Part shown: positions 1-10,223 of the stretch, piece by piece | Layout of the letters: each line of letters opens with the position of its first letter | How positions within the stretch are numbered: position 1 is the first letter of the stretch | Origin: Flaveria trinervia | Lineage: Eukaryota > Streptophyta > Magnoliopsida > Asterales > Asteraceae | NCBI GenBank assembly: GCA_025506515.1 | Contig: CM046442.1 | Location: 9,112,596 to 9,176,595 of the forward strand | DNA length: 64,000 bases | Reading direction: 5' to 3' | Program-made: the position numbers and the translations under genes | Notes under the pieces: model-generated | Told to the model about the DNA's origin: nothing | Database searches by the model: none | The model's input: the letters and a program-made list of their open reading frames with translations, nothing else

Positions 1-849
1 ATGTGGCTAGAGAATGTGGGACTATGAGATGTTACAATTATGGAGAAATTGCCCGCATAAGCAAGGATTGCAAGAAACCGAGGGCGGAAGGTTCGGGAGT
101 GAAGAGGACCGAAGGAGAAGGACAGAAGGCGAACGTAGTGCCTACACGATGATGCAAGAGGAGACTAGGGTGAACCCCGATGTTGTGTCAGGTATGTTCC
201 TAGTAAATCAACCTTTAGCCTTTGTGTAGTTCGATTCTGGCACTAGTAAGAGTTTTATTCCTGCTGCTTCCTGTGCTAAATTGCCTGTTAGTAGTAAGAA
301 TATAGATACGCCTTTTGATGTCGTCATAGGAGTGGATTGTGTGGCGGACTACGAAGTGAACATTATATGCCGCAAAAGAGGATATGGTTGACAGCGCCTG
401 ATGGGATCACAGTGACGGTTTAAGGTGATCGAGTCATGACGATTCCGAAGGTGATTCCGATGGCGGTGGCAGAAAGTGCATGAAGCGTGGACGTATTATC
501 TACTTGGCCGATGTAAGGTATGTGGATACAATGATATCCCAACTGTCAGATGTACCGAGACCCGAGTAAAGATTATTGGTGGCCGAGTATGAAGCATGAT
601 ATGGTGGAGTATGAGAGTAAATGCCTTACTTGTTTACAACTGAAGACCGAGCACCAAATGTCGTATGGGAAGCATTGAGGTGGTCGAGGCTACAACTGAG
701 AAGCTCGAAAGGATCAAAGCCCTGATGAAGGTAGCCAGAGATATAGGAATTCCAGGTGGGAGACTGGAAAAGAGATGAGAGAGTATTTCCTGCGATGATC
801 TAAGGAATAATAGGTTTCGAGGACGAAACCTATATAAGGGGGGTGGACT
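1..849 (+). pseudogene. Family A chromovirus internal remnant
   Basis: A heavily deleted gag-pol body of family A. Positions 14-235 match the gag C-terminal/zinc-knuckle spacer of the fuller copy near 5640-5800. 236-300 keeps the start of the protease (a Ser-Gly-Thr-Ser version of the D-S-G motif). 310-560 matches the protease end and the spacer before RT. The sequence then jumps directly into the integrase zinc-binding region (555-640, YWWP-like) and on to the 3' end. RT and RNase H are missing, and stops occur in every frame. It ends with the inverted-repeat motif and purine tract (about 814-849) that precede the LTR at 850. It therefore shares that LTR with the next body. The 5' part lies outside the window. 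It cannot encode anything functional. Confidence 0.75.
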
Positions 850-957
850 TGTAACACCTGGAAATTTTCTTTGAAGTCGACGAAAGAAGAAAAGAAATAA
901 AGTCCAAAGTCGAGGGACCAAACTTGCCAAACGGGAAGAAACTTGGATGAGTGGAAG

Positions 958-965
958 TATAAAAG
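958..965 (+). promoter_or_regulatory. LTR TATA box (family A, left LTR)
   Basis: TATAAAAG lies 108 bp inside the LTR start, followed by a GA-rich stretch. The same box sits at the same distance in the right LTR (9227-9234), and a TATATAAG version lies in the inverted solo LTR at 26689-26696. Conserved position and spacing support a U3 promoter. The start site itself is not visible. Confidence 0.6.
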
Positions 966-1404
966 GGGAGGGCAGCCCACACCCTCCCCATTCTTGCCAA
1001 AACTCAGCCAAGAGAGAAGAGAAGAAAGGGAGAAAAGAAGAGAAAGGTTGTTCGGGTAGATTCAAGTGAGCAAAATCGTAGTGTAGCGGGTCAAATCAAA
1101 GCTTTACTCGACGGGATCGTTTATGTGAGTTCTAGGACCTCTCTTTTATATGTTTTTGAATGATTTTGGGGCTGGAACACATCTTAAAACCATTTTTCGG
1201 GTATTTGGGTGTAAACCCGTTTATGTATGTATGTGTATGTGTATGATTTGTTTGGGGCTTGATTTCAGGCTTGGTTGTGCTTGAATGATGTCGTGGTATG
1301 TTTCCCTAAGGTTTAGAATGGTCGATTTGAGCTTTAAAGAGGTTTGGAAGAGTTTGGAGGTCGAATTTGGCAGCTGTAGTTCGGGGTGAACTGCATTCTG
1401 CATC

Positions 1405-1700
1405 AGCTAGGGCTAGGCGACCGAATGGAGGTCCATGCGTCCGAATGAGGTGCGACTGGGTCTATACGCATGAAAGGTGTGCGATTGAGATTCATTCGCA
1501 TGAAAGGGGTGCGACTGAGGGCTATACGACTGAATGAAATGCGGATAAAGGTCATGCGACTGAGGTCCATACGCCCGGATGTCATGCAACTGAGGTTCAT
1601 TCGCATGGGAAGTATGCGATGGGAGGCTATGCGACTGGAGGTCCATTCGCCTGAGTGTTTTCATACGTATGGAAGACCATGCGACCGAATAGGGTCCATA
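1405..1700 (+). repeat. Degenerate GCGACTGAGGTCCATACGC-like minisatellite
   Basis: About a dozen imperfect units of roughly 20-25 bp alternate the cores 'GCGACTGAGG', 'CCATACGC' and 'GCGAATGA'. It occupies the same LTR position as the 30-bp minisatellite of the other family A LTRs but is far more diverged. A stop-free frame through it is a consequence of the repeat and is not treated as a gene. Confidence 0.6.
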
Positions 1701-2798
1701 CGCCCGAATGACCATAGTATTGTCTGACTTTCGGGAAAGTGTGGACGTAGGCTCGAACCTTTGGGGTTGTTGATGATGTGATGGGTATGGATGATTTAAG
1801 ATGATGTATGATGATGAGCTGATGATGATGAGGATGTGATGTATGATGATGTGTGATACCGTATGGTTATATGATGTGATGAACGTGATTCGTGTGAAGT
1901 TGATGTTGTGTGTTTGTGCATGTTGTATGTTATGCATGATGTATGTTATGGGTGTGCAATGTTACCTTGTGTGATTGATGTTGTATGTTGTTATGTTCCT
2001 TATTATTATGTATGATTGTCTTTCCATTGTTTTGTGTTGAACGTTAATGAATGTAGTGAAAGTATTATGTAACGTAAAGTGGAAGATAATGAGAAGAGGA
2101 ACGCAATGAATGAATGTAAGCATGAACGAATGAATGAGAGCAAGGATGGCTTGCAAGAGTAAGGAAGGAGGTTCACTACTCATTGAGAGTTGTTAGCTCA
2201 ACTGTGTGTGTATTTATAGCGTGCGATCTTGGCTAACTCATAAGGGGACATAGACAGAGTAGGGAGTTCAGTTTTGGTAACTGCTCCGATACATGCAATG
2301 TGGTATTTACTGTGTGCTATGTAGCGTGTGATTTATGCTACCTCATGTGGATTATGTAGTGTGCGATTTTGGCTAACCCATGAGATAGCATGCGAATCTG
2401 GCTAAACCCTAAGAGCTCTCACACACACAGGGGGAGTCGGTCTTAGTGACCACTCCATTGGTGCGATTTGTGCGATATGTATGATGGATATCATGAGGGA
2501 TTATAGACACAGTGGGAGTTTAGTTTTGGTAACTGCTCCGATACGTGCGATGTGGTAATTACTGTGTGCTGTGTAGCGTGCAATTTTCGAGTTTTTGGGT
2601 GTAAACCCGTTTTTATGCTTATGTGTATGTGTATGATTCGTTTGGGGATTGATTTCTTGCTTGGTTATGCTTGATTGAGGTCGTGGTATGTTTCCCTAAG
2701 GCTTAGGATGGTCGATTTGGGCTTGAAATGGGTTTAGATGAGTTTGGAGGCCGAAAACCCTCGGCTGCAGTTGGGATGAACTGCATTCTGCATCAGCT

Positions 2799-3007
2799 AA
2801 GGCCAGTCACCCGAATGGAGGGAGAATGAAGGCCAGTCACAGGAATGGAGGGAGACTGAAGGCCAGTCACCCGAATGGAGGGAGACTGAAGCCAGTCACC
2901 CGAATGGAGGGAGATTGAAGGCCAGTCACCCGAATGGAGAAAGACTAAAGGCCAGTCACTTGAATGGAGGGAGACTGAAGGCCAATCACCCGAATAGAGG
3001 GAGACTG
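2799..3007 (+). repeat. 30-bp LTR minisatellite, about 7 copies
   Basis: Tandem 30-bp units with consensus core CCAGTCACCCGAATGGAGGG followed by AGACTGAAGG. They are mostly intact, with single-base changes and one 1-bp deletion. The same array in the right LTR has about 18 copies, so the array changed length after the LTRs separated. The unit is 10 codons long, which explains the decapeptide-repeat reading frames on the minus strand. Confidence 0.9.
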
Positions 3008-3518
3008 AAGGTGCAGTCACCCGAATGAAGGTCCGGTCACCTGCACGAAGGGCCAATCACATGGAGGCCATGCGACTGGAGGGTGTCCATACGCATAATT
3101 AGGGCTGTTGCACCCGAAGAAAGTGTAGCTAGACTTCTGGCTTTCGGGGGAAAGTGCAGATGTAAGTCTTGACATAAAGGTTTCCCGTAAGAGCATGTAA
3201 GATAGCAGACATGGCCTTAGAAGCTTATAGGGCATAGAGATGATGATGTTGCATGTTATGTATGTATGATGTTGCCCTGTATGATGTGATGTGAATGCAT
3301 GTTAATGTTCCTTAGTATGATGTATAATATCTTTCCTATGGCTTTACTTATTATGAGGAATGAACGAAGTATTATGTAACGTAAAGTGAAAGATAATGAA
3401 AGAGGAACATAATGATGAATGCATGCGTTAATGAATGAATGAAAGAAGTCTTACCAGTATTGGATATTAGGGTCCTTCTTTGTGATTGACCAAACGTGTA
3501 GTGCCTCTATCGCTTACC

Positions 3519-3660
3519 CCTAGTACTGTGGCATACGTTTAGCTGTTCATTTATTGACTTCGGCCCAGTAGCTAAGACTGATGGTTACTCCTAGTACCGT
3601 GGCATACGTTTAGCTGTTCATTTATTGACTTCGGCCCGGTAGCTAAAACTAGCCGGGGTG
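3519..3660 (+). repeat. 71-bp direct duplication in the family A LTR
   Basis: Two adjacent 71-bp units (3519-3589 and 3590-3660), each beginning CCTAGTACYGTGGCATACG and containing a GGCCCRGTAGCTAA core. The pair is kept in the right LTR (10732-10802, 10803-10873) and in the inverted solo LTR (about 25371-25511). It therefore predates the spread of the family. Its function is unknown. Retention in three LTRs could mean regulation or simple common descent. Confidence 0.8.
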
Positions 3661-4144
3661 TAGCACATGGTATTGGTACGGTTGATGTCCGATGCGCAAG
3701 TAAAGTTATATAGAACGAACGGATGAATGAATGAATGAAGAAGATAACAATGATATTATCTATGCGTACGTATGATATGTGACCATGTAAAAGTAATGAA
3801 TGGTTTTATATGAAAGTAAAGTAAGTTTTATAATAAAACTAGGACTCACTCAACAACGCTGACTTTTATATGTTTTCCAGTTGGCAGGAAATGATTGCTG
3901 AGGATGGCACCATGAAGCTACTCAGCTCCTTATGGGATGGCATTCTTTTGATTGATGTTTTTGCATTCTAATGCGAACAAACTATTTTGTAATGAATGTT
4001 GTATTAATTTGCAAAAACATTTACATGGAAATGAAAGATTGTTTTAGTTTTCCGCTGTGATTTTATGAATTACAAATGTAATTATATTTTTTTTGTGCGA
4101 TGAGAACCCAGCTGTAAGCGTCCCGGGAACGGGGCCTTACAAGT

Positions 4145-4157
4145 TGGTATCAGAGCC
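4145..4157 (+). promoter_or_regulatory. Primer binding site, tRNA-iMet (family A)
   Basis: TGGTATCAGAGCC starts 4 bases after the LTR end CCTTACA. This is the complement of the plant initiator methionine tRNA 3' end and is the usual minus-strand primer site of Ty3/gypsy elements in plants. It fixes the LTR boundary and the orientation. Confidence 0.93.
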
Positions 4158-4490
4158 ACAATTTAAGTGAAATGGGTAAATTTTCAAAATAAACCTTTAC
4201 TTAAATTGAGAATGGGACGGAAAGGGAATGGGATGCCAATATGAGTAGCTGCGTGCGATCAGGTATTTTCGTAAAGTTAACCGGTTTTATGTGCGCATGG
4301 TATGTGTTATGTGTTGTATGTGGATTTAAATACTGATGTAGTCAGGACAGGTAATGCTTGGGGTGTGAAGAGTAAAGTAAGTGGCTAATCACAACTGGCC
4401 ACTGTAATTAGGGACTTACTATACTTAACATAAACTGAGGTGTTCCCTTGAATGACTGTGTTGGTGTTTGAATCTTTCAGTGTGCGTGTG

Positions 4491-5765
4491 ATGGCCGGAG
4501 GTAGATCTTCGAAAGCTTCAAGGGGTGGAGGTCACGGTGTTGAACCGCGACCCAAGAGAGGGAGACCCGGAGTTGAGAAGGTGGTTCATGAAGAACTAGA
4601 GACCCCTCATCCGGAGGGTGGTGACGAGAGCGCCAATCTGAGAGCCTCAATAAAGGAGGCTGTTGTAGAAGAAGTCCATCAGGTCATGCAGACAATCTTA
4701 CCGTCTGTGGTGACTGAAGTATTAAGGCTGTACGAGAAGGGGAAAGAAAAGAAAGAAACAGATCCTCTGGAGAACGGGAACAACCAGAGCCGGAAACGGT
4801 TCTCTCGGACGACGAAGAAGAGGAGGAAGAAGAAGAGCCTGTGCCAGAAACAGTACGAGGCTGTAACTATGGGGTGTTTATGAGATGTAAGCCCCCTACT
4901 TTCGACGGTAGTGGCAATGCTGCCGCTGCTCACCGATGGGTGAGAGAGATGGAGGCCGTTCTCGACATGAGCGAGTGTCGGGAAGATTAGAAGGTGAAGT
5001 TTGCCACTCATTCATTTATGGACTCGCACTATGCTGGTGGGATAACATTGTCCAAGCAGAGGGTAATCGGGCAATCGGGAGAATGAAATGGCCCGAGTTG
5101 AAGAAGATGGTGATTGAGGAGTTCTGTCCTCATAGGGAAATGGATAAGTTGGAGAGGGATTTTCTGCAGTTGGAGGATGGAACCATGACACAACAGCAGT
5201 ACACAACAAAGTTCAATGAGATGGCACGATTGGTGCCAGATCAGGTGAGCCTCTATCTCGGAAGATCAAGAGGTACATTCAGGGCTTACCGGGGGATGTC
5301 CGCAGGCATATGATCGCCGCCCGACCAAGCACGTTTAGGTCGGCGGTTGATCTGGCAGGGAGACTGTATGACGAGCGGGAGGTGGTGGTGACCGAAGCGA
5401 ATAAGAAGGGTGGTGGTGATCGAAACTGGAACGGGAAGAGGTTTAGTCGGGGTAATGCCTCGACGAGTAACAAAAAGGCACAGGTGGATGACCGCCGCGT
5501 GGCCACACCGGAGCGGGATCAAGGAGGGTGGTAAGTGTGAAAGGAGCATGCGGGAGAATGTAGGCTGGGTTTGAATGTGTGCTTCAAGTGTGGGAAGACA
5601 GGGCATAGGCGAAGGATTGCCTGTCGGGTAATGTTTTAACTGTGGGGAAAATGGTCATATGAGCAGAGACTGTAAGAAGTCGAGGGCTGAGAGTTCAGGG
5701 GCGAAGAGGACGGGAGGTGATGGACCGAGGGCGAGTGCCAGGGCATTCACCATGACACAGGAAGA
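4491..5765 (+). pseudogene. gag: gag (family A), broken
   Basis: Capsid/nucleocapsid gene of the family A body. The ATG at 4491 starts a basic N-terminus (MAGGRSSKASRGGG), and an in-frame ATG at 4452 is less likely. A shift in the acidic run near 4820 ends that frame at 4883. The capsid domain resumes in another frame (MRCKPPTFDGSGN near 4880, then a stop in CRED-stop-KVKF) and again at about 5030-5260 with ALCWWDN, MKWPELK and EEFCPHREMDKLE. Two CCHC knuckles can be read: CFKCGKTGHRRR (5580-, its last Cys displaced) and CFNCGENGHMSRDC (5632-5673). At least four frame breaks are present. It would package element RNA if intact. Confidence 0.85.
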
Positions 5766-5799
5766 GAGCTAGGACGGACCCTGACGTTGTGTCCGGTAC

Positions 5800-6180
5800 G
5801 TTTCTGTGAACCAAACTTTGGCTTCTATGCTATTTGATTCTGGTGCTAGTATAGTTTTATTTCTGCTGCTTTCTACGCTAAGCTGCTTGTTAGTAGTAGA
5901 CGTGTTGATGCACCCTTTGATGTAGAAACTACCATAGGTAAGTCTACCAGGATTTCTGAGATGATAGAGAACTGTGAGGTGGCATTAGAAGGTCATAAGT
6001 TTCCTGTTAGACCGTTTGTGATGACCTTGGGTGGTTTCGATTTGGTTCTTGGGATGGATTGGTTGGCGGACTTCAAGGCGAACATTGTGGTCGCAAGAAG
6101 ATGATTCGGTTGACAGCGCCTGACCGAAGTTTGGTAACGGTTTATGGTGATCGAGTCACAACGATCCCGAAGGTGATCTC
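5800..6180 (+). pseudogene. Aspartic protease region (family A), broken
   Basis: Contains LFDSGAS (Asp codon at 5836-5838), a D-S-G-A version of the retropepsin catalytic triad, followed by an indel within the next ten codons. The C-terminal landmark LGMDWLADF is at about 6046-6075. The usual role is cleavage of the gag-pol polyprotein. Frame changes on both sides of the active site make it inactive. It sits between the gag knuckles and the RT entry motif, as expected. Confidence 0.75.
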
Positions 6181-6284
6181 ATGGCGGTAGCGGGAAATTG
6201 TATGAGGCGTGGATGTAGCGCCTACTTGGCTTATGTAAAGGATGTAGATGCACCAACACCACAACTGTCTGATGTACCGGTTGT

Positions 6285-7255
6285 GTGTGACTTTCCAGAC
6301 GTGTTCCCAGAAGATTACCTGGGGTACCACCTGACAGAGAAATTGAATTTCAGATTGATCTGATACCGGGTGCCCAACCTGTTGCCAAGGCACCATATCG
6401 GTTAGCTCCGACAGAGATGAAAGAGTTAATGGAACAGCTGCAAGAGTTGCTTGATAAGGGGTTCATTAGACCGAGTATCTCTCCTTGGGGTGTTCCGGTC
6501 CTGTTTGTAAGAAGAAGGATGGTAGTATGAGGATGTGCATTGACTACCGCGAGCTGAACAAGTTGACAGTGAAGAACCGATACCCCTTACCGAGAATAGA
6601 TGATTTGTTCGATCAGCTTCAAGGTGCCAGTTGGTTTTCAAGGATAGATCTTCGATCTGGCTATCATCAGTTGAAGGTGAAGGAGCAAGATATCCCTAAA
6701 AAGCTTTCCGCACGCGCTATGGTCATTACGAGTTTCTGGTCATGTTTTTGGTTTGACCAACGCGCCAGCTGCTTTTATGGATCTGATGAACCATGTGTGT
6801 CAGCCTATGTTGGATAAATCAGTGATTGTGTTTATTTGATGATCCTGATTTATTCGAAGAGCGAGATTGAGCATGCCGGTCACATTCGGGAGGTTCTGGA
6901 GACGCTGAGAAGGGAGAAATTGTATGCTAAATTCTCCAAGTGCGCCTTCTGGTTGCGCGAAGTTCAGTTCTTGGGTCATGTGGTGAATCCCGACGGGATT
7001 ATGGTGGACCCGGCGAAAGTGGAGGCGGTTATGAAATGGAGGTCACCAAAGACGCCATCTGAGATCCGTAGTTTCTTGGGTTTGGCGGGCTACTATAGGA
7101 GATTCATTCAAGACTTCTCTAAGATTGCTTCTCCACTAAGTAAGTTGACCCGAAAGGATGTGAAGTTTGTATGGGGTCAAGCTCAAGAGAAGGTGTTCGA
7201 AGAGCTGAAGGCAAGACTAACTCAAGCTCCTGTTTTGACATTACCCGATGGAAGC
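6285..7255 (+). pseudogene. Reverse transcriptase (family A), broken
   Basis: RNA-directed DNA polymerase domain. Landmarks in order: DFPDVFPED (6289-), KGFIRPSISPWG (about 6458-), MCIDYRELNK (6532-), NRYPLPRIDDLFDQL, the first catalytic Asp in FSRIDLRSGYHQL (about 6635-6675), and after frame changes the FIDD-ILIYS block at about 6828-6855. Indels fall directly in the FIDD box: an extra T before GATGAT and two bases missing after it. The catalytic centre is therefore destroyed. The thumb/connection part FLGLAGYYRRFIQDFSKI (about 7074-7130) is clean and in one frame with the start of RNase H. Confidence 0.9.
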
Positions 7256-7650
7256 GATAATCTGGTGGTTTATTCTGATGCTTCCTACTCAGGGTTGGGG
7301 TGTTGTTAATGCAGAGAAGGAAGGTTATAGCCTATGCATCCCGACAGTTGAAAGTTCATGAGGTTAGTTATCCCACTCATGACTTGGAGCTAGCAGCCGT
7401 GGTCTTTCACTAAAGATTTGGAGGCACTATCTCTACGGGACGAAGTGCACTATTTTCACTGACCACAAGAGTTTGAAGTACTTCTTCGAGCAAAAAGACC
7501 TGAACATGAGGCAGAGGTGATGGTTGGAGCTTATAAAGGATTATGATTGTGAGATCCATTACCATCCGGGCAAAGCTAATGTGGTGGCGGATGCCCTTAG
7601 CCGAAAGGAAAGGCCCGAACCGATTCGGGTGAAAGCTATCAACTAATCAT
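7256..7650 (+). pseudogene. RNase H (family A), broken
   Basis: Begins in the RT frame with VVYSDASYSGLG (catalytic Asp), hits a frame break at GCC-stop (7307-7309), then continues in other frames with VIAYASRQLKVHE, THDLELAAV, FTDHKSLKYFFEQKDLN and NVVADALSRKE (about 7575-7610). The four acidic positions of the D-E-D-D set can be traced, but the frame changes at least three times. The normal role is removal of the RNA strand during cDNA synthesis. Confidence 0.85.
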
Positions 7651-7739
7651 GACCTCTGATGTGATGAAGCAAGTCAAGGAGTTTCAAGATGAGGCATTGA
7701 AAGAAGATCATCTTAACTCGGAAAGAATGAGAGGTCTGG

Positions 7740-8570
7740 TTGGGGAGTTGGGTGAAAACACACTCGGTGTTAGAACTCGATTCGGTCATGTGTGGATTCC
7801 TCGTTTTGGGGATCTACGGTGAGATCATGGATGAAGCTCACAAGACTCGATACTCCATTCATCCTGGTGCCACAAAAATGTACCATGATATGAAGAAAGA
7901 TTATTGGTGGCCGGGTATGAAGAGTGACGTGGTGGAGTATGTGAGTAAGTGCCTTACTTGCTAACAAGTGAAGCCAGAGCACCAAAATCCGTATGGGAAA
8001 ATACAACCTTGGATATACCGAATGGAAGTGGGAGCACATCACCATGGATTTCATTACAAAGCTGCCGCGTACCCCGAAGGGGTATGATGCCATATGGGTG
8101 ATAGTTGATCGCTTGACGAAGAGTGCTCACTTCCTACCGATTCGCGAGACATGTTTGTCAGAGAGGTTGGCTGATCTGTTCATCAAGGAATTGTAACTCA
8201 TCATGGTGTGCGGGTCTATTGTGTCGGATCGCGACACCCGGTTTACATCTAAATTTTGGAAGAAATTCCACGACGCTATGGGGACGAGGTTACATATTAG
8301 CATGGCTTATCATCCCCAGACTGATGGTCAGTCAGAAAGGACCATTCCGACACTGGAAGACATGCTTCGGGCATGTGTCATTGATTTTGGTGGAAGTTGG
8401 GATGACCACCTACCGTTAGCTGAATTCTCAACAACACAGCTATCATGCCAGCATTGGTATGCCACCATATGAGATGCTATACGGTAGGAGATGCAGAACA
8501 CCGTTTGTTGGGGTGATATTGGTTAGAAGGAATTGGGGAGCGTCGAGGTAATCGAGGCTACGACTGAGAA
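7740..8570 (+). pseudogene. Integrase (family A), broken
   Basis: An HHCC zinc domain is seen at about 7830-7964 (HKTRYSIHPG, YWWPGM, KCLTC), with a stop immediately after CLTC. The catalytic core follows: ITMDFITKLP (first Asp, about 8038), VSDRDTRF (second Asp, about 8221) and YHPQTDGQSERT (Glu, about 8310-8345). Stops and shifts lie at 7964, 8194 and about 8430. If intact it would insert the element cDNA. Spacing between the second Asp and the Glu looks like the standard DD35E arrangement. Confidence 0.9.
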
Positions 8571-9080
8571 GCTTGAAAAGATCAAAGCCTTTATGAAGGC
8601 AACCAAAGATAGACAAAAGTCGTATGCTGATAAACGACGCAGGCCGATTGAGTTCCAGGTGGGTGACAGGGTTATGTTGAAGGTCTCACCTTAGAAGGGT
8701 ATCATCCGATTTAGGAACCGGGGCAAGTTGAGCCCAAGATATATAGGCCCTTTCCGAATCATCGCTCGAGTAGGAGAGGTGGCCTATAGATTGGAGTTAC
8801 CAGGCGAGTTAAATGGAATTCACCCAACATTCCACGTATTCATCTAAGGAAGTGCTTAGTAGATGAAGATATGATTGTCCCATTGGAAGATATCAAAGTA
8901 GATGAACGGCTCAATTATGTGGAGCAACCAGTGGCAATCATCGACCGAAAGGAGAAAAGGCTAAGGAATAAAGTGGTTCCTCTTGTGCGTGTACAATGGA
9001 AGCACAGGAAGGGATCCGAGTCAACGTGGGAGACTGAGGAAGAAATGAGACAACATTATCCACGTTGGTTCAATGAATAA
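8571..9080 (+). pseudogene. Integrase C-terminus and chromodomain (family A)
   Basis: The sequence reads VGDRVMLKVSP then a stop, then the RGKLSPRYIGPFRI block and LPGELNGIHPTFHV. The last 69 codons (8871-9080) are open: EQPVAIIDRKEKRLRNK and VRVQWKHRKGSESTWETE, ending at the TAA after WFNE. The W-x-x-R-x-G-x-E-x-T-W pattern is the chromovirus chromodomain, which tethers integrase to modified histones. The stop is 21 bases before the purine tract region. Upstream nonsense means it would not be translated as part of pol. Confidence 0.85.
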
Positions 9081-9081
9081 T

Positions 9082-9119
9082 AGGTTTCGAGGACGAAACC
9101 TATTTAAGGGGGGTGGACT
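9082..9119 (+). promoter_or_regulatory. Purine tract and upstream hairpin (family A)
   Basis: AAGGGGGGTGGA at 9107-9118 ends two bases before the LTR and is the plus-strand primer. At 9082-9101 lies a perfect 8-bp inverted repeat (AGGTTTCG, loop AGGA, CGAAACCT). The same pair occurs before the left LTR at about 811-849. The TTCGAGGACGAA core is common just upstream of the polypurine tract in chromoviruses. Family B has TTTCGGGACGAAA in the same place. Confidence 0.85.
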
Positions 9120-9226
9120 TGTAACACCCGGAAATTTTCTTTGAAGCTGACGAAATAAGAAAAAGAAATAAAGTCCAAAGTCGAGGGACCAAACTCGCCA
9201 ATGAGAGAAACTTCGATGAATGGGAG

Positions 9227-9234
9227 TATAAAAG
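9227..9234 (+). promoter_or_regulatory. LTR TATA box (family A, right LTR)
   Basis: TATAAAAG lies 107 bp from the LTR start, in the same context (AGTATAAAAGGGG) as 958-965. A GAGAGGA-rich leader follows at 9270-9320. Confidence 0.6.
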
Positions 9235-9685
9235 GGGAAAACACCCCATTCTTACCATTTTCAGCCAAGAAGAGAGGAGAGGAGAGAGAGGAGAGGAGAA
9301 GAGAGGGAGAAAAAGGGAAGAAGTGTTGGTTCGAGTTGGTTCGAGCGGCCAAAATCGACGTGTAGCGTGTCAAATCGAAGCTCTACTTGACAGGATCGTT
9401 AAGGTGAGTTCTAGGACCCCTCTTTTAAACGATTTTGAATGATTTTAGGGCTAGGACACATCTGAAAACCCTTTTCGGTTTTTGGGTGTAAACCCGTTTT
9501 TATGCTTATGTGTATGTGTATGATTCGTTTGGGGCTTGATTTCTTGCTTGGTTATGCTTGATTGAGGTCATGGTATGTTTCCCTAAGGCTTAGGATGGTC
9601 GATTTGGGCTTGAAATGGGTTTAGATGAGTTTGGAGGCTGAAAACCCTCGACTGCAGTTGGGATGAACTGCATTCTGCATCAGCT

Positions 9686-10223
9686 AAGGCCAGTCACCCG
9701 AATGGAGGGAGACTGAAGGCCAGTCACCCGAATGGAGGGAGACTGAAGGCCAGTCACCCGAATGGAGGGAGACTGAAGGCCAGTCACCCGAATGGAGGGA
9801 GACTGAAGGCCAGTCAACCGAATGGAGGGAGACTGAAGGCCAGTCACCCGAATGGAGGGAGACTGAAGGCCAGTCACCCGAATGGAGGGAGACTGAAGGC
9901 CAGTCACCCGAATAGAGGGAGACTGAAGGCCAGTCACCCGAATAGAGGGAGACTGAAGGCTAGTCACCGAATAGAGGGAGACTGAAGGCCAGTCACCCGA
10001 ATGGAGGGAGACTGTAGGCCAGTCACCCGAATGGAGGGAGACTGAAGGCCAGTCACCCGAATGGAGGGAGACTGAAGGCCAGTCACCCGAATGGAGGGAG
10101 ACTGAAGGCTAGTCACCGAATGGAGGGGGACTGAAGGCCAGTCACCCAAATGGAGGGAGACTGAAGGCCAGTCACCCGAATGGAGGGATACTGAAGGCCA
10201 ATCACCCGAATAGAGGGAGACTG
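9686..10223 (+). repeat. 30-bp LTR minisatellite, about 18 copies
   Basis: Tandem units of the same 30-bp consensus as 2799-3007 (AAGGCCAGTCACCCGAATGG core). Most neighbours are identical, with a few 29-bp units (for example near 9960 and 10110). High sequence identity between units plus the copy-number difference between the two LTRs points to recent slippage or unequal exchange. There are no spacers, so this is not a CRISPR array. Confidence 0.95.

Larger units (their letters stand above)
850..4141 (+). repeat. Family A LTR (shared, chimeric, 3.29 kb)
   Basis: Starts TGTAACACC and ends CCTTACA, followed at 4145 by the primer site. From about 2590 to the end it is collinear with the LTR at 9120-11351. 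About 850-1200 also matches the 5' end of that LTR. The interval of about 1201-2590 is extra. It begins with a second, diverged version of the sequence found at 2591-2790 and runs on into LTR-like DNA with its own degenerate minisatellite (about 1405-1700) and repeated 'GTGCGATTTTGGCTAA'-like stretches (2220-2400). The LTR is therefore a mosaic of two A subtypes. A TATA box lies at 958-965. Confidence 0.8.

Noticed and set aside
634..1065. 143-codon minus-strand frame
   Set aside because: Antisense to the pol remnant and LTR of family A. No motif, and explained by GA-rich sequence.
4145..4157. tRNA gene at the TGGTATCAGAGCC matches
   Set aside because: Only the 3'-end complement is present (13 bases beside an LTR), which is a primer site and not a tRNA gene.
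9686..10223. CRISPR array
   Set aside because: Units are directly adjacent without unique spacers, and the context is a plant LTR.
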